A DNA stretch of 64,000 bases from Haloimpatiens sp042688525. GTDB taxonomy: Bacteria; Bacillota; Clostridia; Clostridiales; Clostridiaceae. The DNA is taken from assembly GCF_042688525.2 (NCBI RefSeq), contig NZ_JBHWAB010000001.1, positions 3,906,001 to 3,970,000 of the forward strand. The letters are read 5' to 3'. The notes under the pieces were generated by a model that did no database searches, was not told the DNA's origin, and saw nothing but the letters and a program-made list of their open reading frames with translations. The position numbers and the translations under genes were made by a program. This document shows, piece after piece, positions 25,698-34,419 of this stretch (positions are counted from its first letter, which is position 1; each line of letters opens with the position of its first letter).

Positions 25698-26498
25698 CTA
25701 CAAATCTAATTTATTCCTTATAAGATATGCTGTAGATGTATATAATCCAATGAATACTAATACTGAATATATAGCACTAGCTATATTTAGCTTTCCCATA
25801 TGAGTATGTAAATCATATGATACTTTAAGTGCTTCTTCCTTGTATCCTAGCCCTATTGAATTTGTATATCCATTAAAATCTAATCCATTATTTATGATTA
25901 TACTTTTATTAAACTTTTGTAATATATAAATATCTACTGCACCTATTAAAATTAGTAATCCTAAAAATATAATAAATCCAACAAACTTGTTTATATTTCT
26001 ATTTTTTATTGCTATTTTAGTAGTTGTGATTGATAAATATATAAGAATAAGTAAAGTACACAAAACAATAAATATGACAAAAATAAAAGAAAGTTTAACA
26101 GATAAACTCATATCTTTTGTAACATTGCATAGCCAGTCTTTTTCTAAAAGTAAATTATTTTTAATTTTCTCAAATACATATATTAAAATCACTGAAATAC
26201 AGAACCAGAATAGTGTTACTATAAATTTAACATTCAATATGTCTACTGACTTTAATGGAATTGTAAAAGTTAAATACCCCTCTTGCCCATACATAGCTTC
26301 TGAATATGATTTTATTGAAAATATAAGAACAGCTATAACACTACCAAAGTATACAAAATCCATACATTTTTGTACCTCATAATCTCTCCAACTTCCTATA
26401 CGACTTAGAAAAAACAAATTTAATATAGTCATTATGGCAAATATAAAAATAAACTTATCATAATTACCTTTTATTTCGTACTTAATTAATTTCAACAT
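25698..26498 (-). CDS. ABC transporter permease-like membrane protein
   Basis: About 266 residues from the ATG at 26498 (GGTGG 8 bases upstream; the ATG at 26516 touches the ribosome site). Six hydrophobic segments, with the start MLKLIKYEIKGNYDKF closely resembling that of the next upstream gene product (MGKLIKHEFKGNFKKY). The two are probably paralogous membrane subunits of one ABC-2-type exporter with the ATPase at 27376-28071. Substrate unknown; such YtrA-linked exporters are often induced by cell-wall antibiotics (family knowledge, not seen here). Confidence 0.75.
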   Translation of the reverse strand: MLKLIKYEIKGNYDKFIFIFAIMTILNLFFLSRIGSWRDYEVQKCMDFVYFGSVIAVLIFSIKSYSEAMYGQEGYLTFTIPLKSVDILNVKFIVTLFWFCISVILIYVFEKIKNNLLLEKDWLCNVTKDMSLSVKLSFIFVIFIVLCTLLILIYLSITTTKIAIKNRNINKFVGFIIFLGLLILIGAVDIYILQKFNKSIIINNGLDFNGYTNSIGLGYKEEALKVSYDLHTHMGKLNIASAIYSVLVFIGLYTSTAYLIRNKLDL

Positions 26499-26600
26499 TT
26501 TTATTCCACCATCCACCTTTAATAATTACAATATTTTAATTATTATTTTTTAAATCCATAACTACTTGTTTATAAATAAAATCAGTAGTTATGGTAGATT

Positions 26601-27365
26601 TTACTTTACATCCAACTTATTATCTAACATCCATGAAGTTGATATGAAAAATATTACAAATAATACAATTGAATAAATACTACTTGCTATATTAAAATTA
26701 ACTGAAGTTTGACATACACTTGTAACTTTTGTACTAATATACAAATTAGGACATATAGCAAATTTAGGATAGCCTATTATTATTTCTTTAGGAAACCACT
26801 GTTGAAGTTTAGAATTAATAAATAATACTAATGCTATAACTATTACCCCTATAATAAAACACATAAATTTTTCTATTTTTATTTTTAAATTAGTTGTTCT
26901 AGATAGCGTAGTACAAAAATACCCAATTAATATCAGCAACATTACTATATACATATATTTAATTGCAGCTATAATAAAAAATGATACTGGAGGTTCTATT
27001 TTTACTTGAAATATATTAATAGTAATATAACTAAAAATTCCTGTAATCATTGCTACTATAGCAAGATAAACAATACTTGTTATAATTTTTGATCCTAGCA
27101 TCTGCCACCCTTTTACTGGTAATGTAAAAATAAGATATGCTTTTTCTTCATATAAATCCTTATCAAAAGCATTACTGGTAAAAATTAAAACTGTCAAAAG
27201 CGCTGCAAAATCTACTAGCAGCATAAGTATTACAGACAATGCAGTCTTTTGTGGTTTATAAAGTGATAGTATCAATATATTTAAAAGTGACATTGTTATA
27301 AAAACTATTGAATACTTTTTAAAGTTACCTTTAAATTCATGCTTTATTAATTTTCCCATCAACAT
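26601..27365 (-). CDS. ABC transporter permease-like membrane protein
   Basis: About 254 residues with six membrane segments (GKLIKHEFKGNFKKYSIVFI start, LDNKLDVK end). Start is uncertain: ATG at 27365 or 27359, both just downstream of GGGAAGTG; the frame open to 27407 would run into the ATPase gene. Paralogue of the product of 25698-26498; both follow the GntR regulator and ATPase with short gaps, so they form one operon. Role: membrane part of an ABC exporter of unknown substrate. Confidence 0.75.
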   Translation of the reverse strand: MLMGKLIKHEFKGNFKKYSIVFITMSLLNILILSLYKPQKTALSVILMLLVDFAALLTVLIFTSNAFDKDLYEEKAYLIFTLPVKGWQMLGSKIITSIVYLAIVAMITGIFSYITINIFQVKIEPPVSFFIIAAIKYMYIVMLLILIGYFCTTLSRTTNLKIKIEKFMCFIIGVIVIALVLFINSKLQQWFPKEIIIGYPKFAICPNLYISTKVTSVCQTSVNFNIASSIYSIVLFVIFFISTSWMLDNKLDVK

Positions 27366-27375
27366 AATCACTTCC

Positions 27376-28071
27376 CTATTCAAATATTTCTCTAAATAAT
27401 TCATCAATAGATTTTTCTTTTTCTAACCTTAATTCTTCCGCATTTCCTTGCAGTACAATTTCTCCATCTTTTATAAAAGCAACATCATCAAATACTCTTT
27501 CTATATCTCTTACTAAATGAGTTGTTATAATCATTGAACTATTTTCATTGTAATTATTTATAATTGCATCAAGTATCTTTTCTCTTGCAACAGGATCTAC
27601 ACCACCTAAAGGTTCATCTAGTATATAAAGTTTAGCATTTCTTGATAAAACAAGTGTAAGACTTAATTTTTCATACATCCCTTTAGAAAGTTCTTTTACT
27701 TTCATATTTCTATCTAACTTCATAAATTTCAAGAGTTCATTAGCTTTATCTTCATCAAAATCTTTATAAAAATCTTTAAAAAATTTTATAGCATCATCTA
27801 TACTCATCCATTTATAAAGATAATTCTTATCTGGTAAATAAGATACTATGGATTTAGTATAAACACCTGGTACCTTGTCATCTATCAACATTTCACCCGA
27901 AGATTGTTTTAATAATCCTGCTGCTATTTTCATAAATGTTGTTTTTCCGCTTCCATTAGGACCTAATAAACCTACAATTTTACCTTGTTGTACAGCAAAA
28001 TCTACTTCTCTTAATGCTGTTTTTGTAAAATATTTTTTAGTTAATTTGTTAGCTTGTAATACCACTGACAT
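27376..28071 (-). CDS. ABC transporter ATP-binding protein
   Basis: 231 residues. Walker A GPNGSGKTTF (36-45), signature ELSKGMYEKLSL (LSKGM in place of LSGGQ), Walker B LYILDEPLGGVDP and the switch histidine in TTHLV. The shortened signature is usual for the YtrB-type group. It starts next to the GntR stop codon (28072) and is translationally coupled with it. Powers the two membrane proteins that follow. Confidence 0.92.
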   Translation of the reverse strand: MSVVLQANKLTKKYFTKTALREVDFAVQQGKIVGLLGPNGSGKTTFMKIAAGLLKQSSGEMLIDDKVPGVYTKSIVSYLPDKNYLYKWMSIDDAIKFFKDFYKDFDEDKANELLKFMKLDRNMKVKELSKGMYEKLSLTLVLSRNAKLYILDEPLGGVDPVAREKILDAIINNYNENSSMIITTHLVRDIERVFDDVAFIKDGEIVLQGNAEELRLEKEKSIDELFREIFE

Positions 28072-28443
28072 TTAGTTATCCCCCTTTTCAATTTTATGAA
28101 CTACTATATTTTTTATATCTTCACTTTTGAATCCTAATTCATTCATTTCTTTGAAAAAATATTCTACTATGTTATTTGCCATTTCTTTTCTTAAACTTAT
28201 TATTTTGTCTTCATCTTTTGTAACAAAAGTACCCATACCCCTTTGGGTAAAAGTAAGTTCCTGTCTTTCTAATTCTTGATAAGCTCTTTGAATAGTATTA
28301 GGATTAACTTTAAGTGATGTAGAAAGTCCTCTTACAGATGACAATTTATCTCCTCCTTTTAACTCTCCAGATACTATCTGTTTCTTTATAATATTTACTA
28401 CCTGAGTATATATTGGAAGTTTATCATCAAATTTCACACTCAT
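28072..28443 (-). CDS. GntR-family transcriptional regulator, YtrA subgroup
   Basis: 123 residues from the ATG at 28443 (GGAGG five bases upstream). An N-terminal winged helix (LPIYTQVVNIIKKQIVSGEL; then SSVRGLSTSLKVNPNTIQRA as recognition region; wing QRGMGTFV) is followed by a short C-terminal helix pair instead of a large effector domain, which defines YtrA-type members. These usually repress their own operon, here the ABC transporter that follows. A palindrome between the promoter -10 box and the start codon is a candidate operator. Confidence 0.9.
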   Translation of the reverse strand: MSVKFDDKLPIYTQVVNIIKKQIVSGELKGGDKLSSVRGLSTSLKVNPNTIQRAYQELERQELTFTQRGMGTFVTKDEDKIISLRKEMANNIVEYFFKEMNELGFKSEDIKNIVVHKIEKGDN

Positions 28444-28468
28444 CTTTACCTCCATAAATTTAATTTAT

Positions 28469-28496
28469 TTAGCATATACGCTAATTTATTATTATA
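28469..28496 (-). promoter_or_regulatory. candidate operator and -10 box of the GntR-ABC operon
   Basis: The palindrome TTAGCATATACGCTAA (28469-28484) lies directly downstream of TATAAT (28491-28496), where a transcript would begin, 26 bases before the start codon. No good -35 box is seen. Further upstream, GTGT...ACAC half sites occur at about 28532-28553. Confidence 0.5.
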
Positions 28497-28596
28497 GTTT
28501 ATTAATAACTTATCTTAGTGTTAATGTATTAGTGTGCTATACGAATAATACACCCATACAGTAAAAAAGTAAATACTTTTTTACTAAATTTATAAA

Positions 28597-28653
28597 TAAA
28601 AAATGAGAAGTTAATGCTAGGTAAACCAAATTCATTAACTTCTCATTTTTTAT
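28597..28653. terminator. strong hairpin, terminator of the cbi-hem operon
   Basis: Arms AAAAAATGAGAAGTTAATG and CATTAACTTCTCATTTTTT with a central loop. It follows hemL on the - strand, after a 255-bp repeat element, and precedes the GntR promoter region. Confidence 0.8.
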
Positions 28654-28680
28654 TTATCTTTAATTATATTAGTTGTTCAC

Positions 28681-28935
28681 TCAACTTTCTCAGTAAAAAC
28701 TACTGTCTAGCGAAGGGAAATGATATATTGCGTAAGAAACATTTGAACAAAGTTTACAAGTTCTTAGCTTTACGAATTTGAAAAAAGTTATTTTTTAATT
28801 ACTGATTCCTACGGAATATTAATTAAAAAATCTTTTTTCAATATGAGTAAATCTTAGAACTTGTTACTGAAGTGAAAGGTTTCTGAGCAAGATATCATTT
28901 CCCGTAGCGGCTATTTTTTACCTGCGAAAGTTGAA
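28681..28935. repeat. 255-bp palindromic hairpin element, full copy A
   Basis: Ends TCAACTTTCTCAG and CTGCGAAAGTTGAA are inverted repeats, and the inside continues to pair almost to the centre (for example GGGAAATGATAT with ATATCATTTCCC, and AAGTTCTTAGCTTTAC with its near-complement around 28845-28865). The element is one long imperfect hairpin with no coding frame. Nearly identical to 50190-50445 (a few base changes and a short length difference near the left end). It lies downstream of hemL. Confidence 0.85.
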
Positions 28936-28998
28936 TTCATTATTAACTATTAATTCAACTTTCATAGCGACTGCCTTTCAAATACAAAAGCTACTCAA

Positions 28999-30303
28999 TT
29001 ATCTACCAAAAGCTTTTTTAAGTGATTCGTAATTAGCTTTTATTGTATATTCAATATCTTCATTTGTATGTGCTTTAGATAAAAATATTGCTTCAAATTG
29101 AGCTGGAGGAAGTAATATTCCTTTCTCTAGCATTTCTCTAAAATATACAGCATACTTTTCTGTATCACATTTCATTACATCTTCAAAATTCTCAAACTTT
29201 CCTTCTGCAAAAAACAAGCATACCATAGCTTTAAATCTAACAACAGTAGCCTTAACACCTAATTTTTTTATATTATCATTAAAACCTTTTTCAAGTTTTA
29301 TAGCTTTTTGTTCTAATTCATCATATATGTTTGAATTATTTTTTAATATGCATAAGTTTTTATATCCCATATGCATAGCAAGTGGATTTCCTGATAAAGT
29401 TCCTGCTTGGTATACAGGACCTACTGGTGATACCATCTCCATTATTTCTCTCTTTCCACCATAAGCACCTACTGGAAGTCCTGCACCTATTATTTTACCT
29501 AAGCAAGTCATATCTGGTTCTATTCCATAAACTTCTTGTGCTCCTCCATAAGCTAATCTAAATCCAGTTATTACTTCATCAAATATAAGAACTGAATCAT
29601 ACTCTTTTGTTATGTCTCTTAATCCTTGTAAAAACTCCTTTTTACCAGGAACAACGCCCATATTTCCACCTACTGGCTCAACTATTACAGCAGCTATATC
29701 GCTTCCATATTTTTCAAATATATCTTTTACACTTTCTAAATCATTATATCTACAAACTAATGTATCTTTTACAGTATCTGCAGGAACTCCTGGACTAGTT
29801 GGTACACCAAAAGTTATTGTGCCTGAACCTGATTTAACTAAAAGTGCATCAGAGTGTCCATGATAACATCCCTCAAATTTTACTATCTTATTTCTTTTAG
29901 TATATCCTCTAGCTACTCTTAAAGCACTCATTGTAGCTTCTGTTCCTGAATTAACCATTCTAACCATATCAATAGAAGGATACGCCTCTACTATAAGTTT
30001 TGCCATCTTTACCTCTATTTCAGTAGGAACTCCAAAGCTTGTACCTTTAGCAACAACATCTTCAATTCCTTCTAAAAGTTCCTCATTACTGTGTCCAAGC
30101 ATTAAAGGTCCCCATGAACATATATAATCTATATAATCATTTCCATCTACATCTTTAACTTTACTTCCCTTACCTTTTTCAACAAATATAGGATTTAATC
30201 CAACTGATCTAAACGCCCTAACAGGACTATTAACTCCACCAGGTATATACTTTTGAGCTTCTCTAAATAATTTTTCAGATTTATCATGATTTAATTTATC
30301 CAT
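28999..30303 (-). CDS. hemL: glutamate-1-semialdehyde 2,1-aminomutase
   Basis: Converts glutamate-1-semialdehyde to 5-aminolevulinate with PLP, the second step of the C5 tetrapyrrole pathway after HemA. 434 residues, normal length. The PLP lysine is K270 in TCLGKIIGAGLPVGAYGG; also seen are NSGTEATMSALRVARG (118-133), the aspartate of FDEVITGFR (241-249) and GCYHGHSD. It is the last gene of the cobalt/tetrapyrrole operon, separated from hemB by 99 bases containing a small repeat relic. Confidence 0.96.
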   Translation of the reverse strand: MDKLNHDKSEKLFREAQKYIPGGVNSPVRAFRSVGLNPIFVEKGKGSKVKDVDGNDYIDYICSWGPLMLGHSNEELLEGIEDVVAKGTSFGVPTEIEVKMAKLIVEAYPSIDMVRMVNSGTEATMSALRVARGYTKRNKIVKFEGCYHGHSDALLVKSGSGTITFGVPTSPGVPADTVKDTLVCRYNDLESVKDIFEKYGSDIAAVIVEPVGGNMGVVPGKKEFLQGLRDITKEYDSVLIFDEVITGFRLAYGGAQEVYGIEPDMTCLGKIIGAGLPVGAYGGKREIMEMVSPVGPVYQAGTLSGNPLAMHMGYKNLCILKNNSNIYDELEQKAIKLEKGFNDNIKKLGVKATVVRFKAMVCLFFAEGKFENFEDVMKCDTEKYAVYFREMLEKGILLPPAQFEAIFLSKAHTNEDIEYTIKANYESLKKAFGR

Positions 30304-30329
30304 CTTATTTTCAATTCCTTTCTTATTTT

Positions 30330-30398
30330 AAACTTTCACAGCACAAAAATACTATATATCTTTTCCCGCAGCAACTGTTTTCAACTTCAAAAATTGAA
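30330..30398. repeat. short internally deleted relic of the hairpin element
   Basis: About 69 bases between hemL and hemB. AACTTTCACAG-CACAAAAATACT matches the left end of the full element and TTTTCCCGCAGC...AAATTGAAC its right end, with the 180-base centre missing. The match is by eye and imperfect. Confidence 0.55.
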
Positions 30399-30402
30399 CT
30401 AA

Positions 30403-31371
30403 TTATCTAAGTTGTTTTGCAATATCTTTAGCAAAATAAGTTATAATAAGATCTGCACCTGCTCTTTTTATAGAAACAAGTGACTCCATAATTGCAGATT
30501 CATTTAAAAGTCCGTTATCTACAGCCATCTTAAGCATTGAATATTCTCCACTTACGTTATAAGCAGCTATTGGCATATTAAATCTGTTTTTAACCTCTCT
30601 TATTACATCTAAGTAAGGAAGTGCAGGTTTAACCATAACTATATCTGCTCCTTCTTCAATATCTAATTCCACTTCTCTTATAGCTTCATCTATGTTAGCT
30701 GGATCCATCTGATATGATTTTCTATCCCCAAAAGATGGTGCAGAATCCGCCGCATCTCTAAATGGTCCATAAAATGCTGATGCATATTTTGCGCTATATG
30801 CCATTATAGGAACATTAGTATATCCTTCCTTATCTAATTGTTCTCTTATAAATCCAACTCTTCCATCCATCATATCTGAAGGTGCTACCATATCTGCTCC
30901 TGCTTTAGCATGGCTTACTGCTATTTTACCTAAATACTCAAGTGTTTCATCATTATTAACATATCCATCTTTTGTAAGAATACCACAATGACCATGAGAT
31001 GTATATTCACACATACATATATCTGTTATAACATACATAGCTGGAAATTTATCTTTAATTTCTCTAACAGCTCTTTGAATTATTCCATTTTCATCATATG
31101 CATCACTACCACATTCATCTTTTTTACCTGGAATACCGAATAAAATAATTGATTTTATTCCTAAATCTAAAATCTCTTTTACTTCTTCCATTAATTTGTC
31201 TATAGAAAAATGATAATTATTTGGCATAGATTTTATTTCTTCCTTAATATTTTCCCCCTCAACTACAAACAAAGGATATATAAGATCATCCATGCTTAGT
31301 TTAGTCTCTCTCACAAGACTTCTTATTATTGAATTAGTTCTAAGTCTTCTAGGTCTTTTAATTATTTTCAT
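30403..31371 (-). CDS. hemB: delta-aminolevulinic acid dehydratase (porphobilinogen synthase)
   Basis: Joins two 5-aminolevulinate molecules to porphobilinogen. 322 residues. The two active-site lysines are K195 (MAYSAKYASAFYGPFRDAA) and K248 (VMVKPALPYLD). The cysteine-type zinc site is present: Cys119, Cys121 and Cys129 in DICMCEYTSHGHCG. The start overlaps the end of cobA-hemD by 14 bases, showing tight coupling within the operon. Confidence 0.96.
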   Translation of the reverse strand: MKIIKRPRRLRTNSIIRSLVRETKLSMDDLIYPLFVVEGENIKEEIKSMPNNYHFSIDKLMEEVKEILDLGIKSIILFGIPGKKDECGSDAYDENGIIQRAVREIKDKFPAMYVITDICMCEYTSHGHCGILTKDGYVNNDETLEYLGKIAVSHAKAGADMVAPSDMMDGRVGFIREQLDKEGYTNVPIMAYSAKYASAFYGPFRDAADSAPSFGDRKSYQMDPANIDEAIREVELDIEEGADIVMVKPALPYLDVIREVKNRFNMPIAAYNVSGEYSMLKMAVDNGLLNESAIMESLVSIKRAGADLIITYFAKDIAKQLR

Positions 31372-32884
31372 TTATATTCCCCTCCACAATGTCATTTTTA
31401 AGTATATCAATTACACCATTGATTGTATATTTATAAGCCTCTTTATAAACTTTTAATCCAAAAGACTTAATAGTGTTTGATGTTATTGGCCCTATAGATA
31501 CTAATTTAACCTTATTTAATTTTAGTAGATTTTCTTTGCCTAATATTTCTACTAAATTCTTTACTGTAGATGAACTTGTAAATGTAATATAATCTACTTT
31601 ACCTTCATCTAAAAAATTAATTATATCTTCTTTATTTCCCTCACCTTTAACTGTATTATAAATTTTTATTTCTGTCACACTGCAAATCTTACTTAATTCA
31701 TTTACTAAATATTTTCTAGCTTCACTAGCTCTCGGAATTAATATTTTATCTTCACTATTTACAACTTTTTTGAGCTCTTCAACTAAACTTTCTGCTACAA
31801 ATCTTTCAGGAATTATATCTGCCCTAATACCATAGTTTTTAAGGGCTTTAGCAGTTCCATTTCCTATTGCTGCAATCTTTGATTTTCCTATTTTTCTTGC
31901 ATCAAAACCTAACTCATACAACTTATTAAAAAATATATTAACTCCATTTTCACTAGTAAAAACTATATATGTATAATCCTGAAGTTTTTTTATTGATTGT
32001 TTTAGTTCAAGATTAGGAACTATTTCTTCTATTTTAATTGTAGGAAATTCTATAACATTAGCACCTAAAGTATTTAAACTTTCTATTAATTTACTGTTTT
32101 GAGCTCTAGATCTAGTAACAACAATATTCTTCCCAAATAAAATTTTATTTTCAAAGAAATTAAGTTTACTTCTTAATCTTACTACATCTCCTACAACTAT
32201 TAAACTAGGCGGTTTTATTCCTTCTTTTAGCACTACTTGATGTATATTTTCTAAAGTTCCTGTTACCACCTTTTGTTCTGGTCTTGTAGCCCAATTTATT
32301 ATGGCTACAGGGGTATCTTTTTTCTTACCTTCTTTTATTAAATTTTCACATATTCTATTTAAATTGGCCATTCCCATTAGAAATACTAATGTACCTTTTA
32401 ATTTAGCTAAAGCTCTCCAATTTAACTCTTCACTACTATCTTTTAAGTGTCCAGTAATTACATGAAATGAAGAAGCATAATCTCTATGAGTTATAGGTAT
32501 ACCTGCATAACAAAGACCTCCTATAGCAGATGTTATACCTGGAACTACTTCAAATTTCACACCTTTTTCCAAAAGATATTCTCCTTCTTCTCCTCCTCTT
32601 CCAAAAACATAGGGATCTCCCCCTTTAAGTCTTACAACTTTTTTACCTTTCAAAGCTTGTTCCGCTATAATTTCATTTATTTCATCTTGAGTTTTAGTAT
32701 GATTACTTGATTGTTTACCTACATATATAAATTTACAATCATCTTTAGCTTCATCTAAGAATCTGTTATTTGCTAATCTATCATATACAATAACATCTGC
32801 TTTTTTTATGCAATCTAATCCTTTTAAAGTTAATAAGTTATAATCTCCTGGACCTGCCCCAATTAAATATACTTTACCCTTCAT
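31358..32884 (-). CDS. cobA-hemD: uroporphyrinogen-III C-methyltransferase / uroporphyrinogen-III synthase fusion
   Basis: 508-residue bifunctional protein. The N-terminal half (about 1-240) is the SAM-dependent methyltransferase that makes precorrin-2, with GAGPGDYNLLTLKGLDCI, the GGDPYVFGRGGEE loop and ITHRD. The C-terminal half (about 250-505) is uroporphyrinogen-III synthase, with the two alternating domains seen in KNIVVTRSRAQNSKLIE and YITFTSSSTVKNLVEIL. Such fusions are common in clostridia. It follows hemC by 3 bases. Together with SirC it leads to sirohydrochlorin. Confidence 0.95.
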   Translation of the reverse strand: MKGKVYLIGAGPGDYNLLTLKGLDCIKKADVIVYDRLANNRFLDEAKDDCKFIYVGKQSSNHTKTQDEINEIIAEQALKGKKVVRLKGGDPYVFGRGGEEGEYLLEKGVKFEVVPGITSAIGGLCYAGIPITHRDYASSFHVITGHLKDSSEELNWRALAKLKGTLVFLMGMANLNRICENLIKEGKKKDTPVAIINWATRPEQKVVTGTLENIHQVVLKEGIKPPSLIVVGDVVRLRSKLNFFENKILFGKNIVVTRSRAQNSKLIESLNTLGANVIEFPTIKIEEIVPNLELKQSIKKLQDYTYIVFTSENGVNIFFNKLYELGFDARKIGKSKIAAIGNGTAKALKNYGIRADIIPERFVAESLVEELKKVVNSEDKILIPRASEARKYLVNELSKICSVTEIKIYNTVKGEGNKEDIINFLDEGKVDYITFTSSSTVKNLVEILGKENLLKLNKVKLVSIGPITSNTIKSFGLKVYKEAYKYTINGVIDILKNDIVEGNINENN

Positions 32885-32887
32885 ATT

Positions 32888-33787
32888 CTACAACTCCTTA
32901 GAAATAATCTCTGCAAGTTCAAATCCAATTTTTCTTGCATCTTTAGCTTTTCCTGATAAAGATTTTCTTACTAAAGCCTGTCCATCTTCAGTTCCAAATA
33001 AAGCATCTAATTTTATTGATTCATCTTTTACACTACAAAGTGCACCTACAGGAATATGACAGCTTCCATCTATAGCTTCTAAAAAAGCTCTCTCTGCCTT
33101 TATCTGAATTTCCGTCTCTTTATGTTGTATATCCTTTAGCATTGCTTCTATTTCTTTATTATTTTCCCTTACTTCTATAGCTAAAGCACCTTGTGCTGGT
33201 GCTGGAAGTACTATATCTGTTGATAAATAATATATTTTATTTTTTATAGTTTCTTGTATATTTAATCTATTTATTCCTGCTGCAGCAAGTATTACTCCAT
33301 CTAAATCTTGTTCTTTAATTTTTTTTATTCTAGTATCTATATTTCCTCGAATTGAAACAACATTTAAATCTGGTCTATATCTTAAAATTTGATATTTTCT
33401 TCTTTTACTTCCTGTACCTATTTTAGCTCCTTTAGGAAGATCCTTTAAACATGTATACCCTTCTTTTAACACTATAACATCTCTATATTCTTCCCGTTTT
33501 GGTATATGTGAAAACTTAAGTCCTTCTGGAACCTGTGCTGGCATATCTTTCATGCTGTGAACAGCCATATCAATATCGCCATCTAAAAGCTGTTGTTCTA
33601 TTTCTTTTACAAATAATCCTTTGCCGCCTATTTTATCCAAAGAAATATGTTGTATTTTATCTCCCTTAGTTTTTATTATTTTTAATTCGAAATCCACATT
33701 TGGATTTTTGCTTTTTAGTTTACTTATAACCCAATTTGTTTGAGCAAGTGCGAGTTTACTTCCTCTTGATCCAACCACTACTCTCAT
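32888..33787 (-). CDS. hemC: porphobilinogen deaminase (hydroxymethylbilane synthase)
   Basis: Polymerises four porphobilinogens to hydroxymethylbilane. 299 residues from the second ATG (33787), which has AAAGGAG 8 bases upstream; the first ATG two codons earlier is too close. The dipyrromethane cofactor cysteine is Cys243 in IDGSCHIPVGAL and the catalytic Asp81 lies in VHSMKDMPA. The conserved arginines of GSKRRKYQILRYRPDL and SIRGNIDTRIKK are present. It sits directly after sirC. Confidence 0.96.
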   Translation of the reverse strand: MRVVVGSRGSKLALAQTNWVISKLKSKNPNVDFELKIIKTKGDKIQHISLDKIGGKGLFVKEIEQQLLDGDIDMAVHSMKDMPAQVPEGLKFSHIPKREEYRDVIVLKEGYTCLKDLPKGAKIGTGSKRRKYQILRYRPDLNVVSIRGNIDTRIKKIKEQDLDGVILAAAGINRLNIQETIKNKIYYLSTDIVLPAPAQGALAIEVRENNKEIEAMLKDIQHKETEIQIKAERAFLEAIDGSCHIPVGALCSVKDESIKLDALFGTEDGQALVRKSLSGKAKDARKIGFELAEIISKEL

Positions 33788-33792
33788 AACCA

Positions 33793-34407
33793 TTACTCCT
33801 TTTGATTATTTACTAATTCATAAAAATATTTTCTAAGTTCATCTAAATTTAAATTCACAATATAATTAAGGATTCTTTTCTTAATTACTTCATCTTTATA
33901 TGTACCCACTATGATTTTTCTTGTTTTACCAAGTAAATTTACATACTCTTCATACTCATCTGTATATCTCTCTTCTAATTCTTTTCTTATCTTCGAACTT
34001 AAAGATGGACTTTTACCTGTTGTAGACACAGCTATAACTAAGTCACCTCTTTGTATAGTGGAAGGTACTATAAAATCAGAACTATCTATACTATTAACAG
34101 TATTACAAAGGATTTTATTTTTTCTACACTCTCTTGCAATTTCTTCATTCACTTTTTTAGAAGAAGTTGCGGCTATAACTAAAAATGAATGTAAGATATA
34201 CATTTTATTGTACTCATCATTAATTATCTCTAATCTATTATTATACTTTTCCTTTAAAGCATTAAATTGGCTTTCTATTGATATACCTACTACTTTTACA
34301 TTTGCTCCAAATTCTAAAAGCTTTTTTGTTTTTCGAAAAGCTATTTTACCAGCTCCTATAATAGTTATATCTTTATTTTTTATATTTATCATTAGTGGAT
34401 AATACAT
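33793..34407 (-). CDS. precorrin-2 dehydrogenase (SirC/Met8p N-terminal type)
   Basis: NAD-dependent oxidation of precorrin-2 to sirohydrochlorin, the branch point to siroheme and anaerobic cobalamin. 204 residues with a Rossmann motif IIGAGKIAFRKTKKLLEFGA (from residue 15) and the family motif STTGKSPSLSSKIRKELEERY, corresponding to the dimerisation region. No C-terminal methyltransferase domain is fused, so this is the single-domain form. Lies between hemA and hemC in the operon. Whether it also acts as ferrochelatase is not visible. Confidence 0.9.
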   Translation of the reverse strand: MYYPLMINIKNKDITIIGAGKIAFRKTKKLLEFGANVKVVGISIESQFNALKEKYNNRLEIINDEYNKMYILHSFLVIAATSSKKVNEEIARECRKNKILCNTVNSIDSSDFIVPSTIQRGDLVIAVSTTGKSPSLSSKIRKELEERYTDEYEEYVNLLGKTRKIIVGTYKDEVIKKRILNYIVNLNLDELRKYFYELVNNQKE

Positions 34408-34419
34408 TGTTTCACTTCC

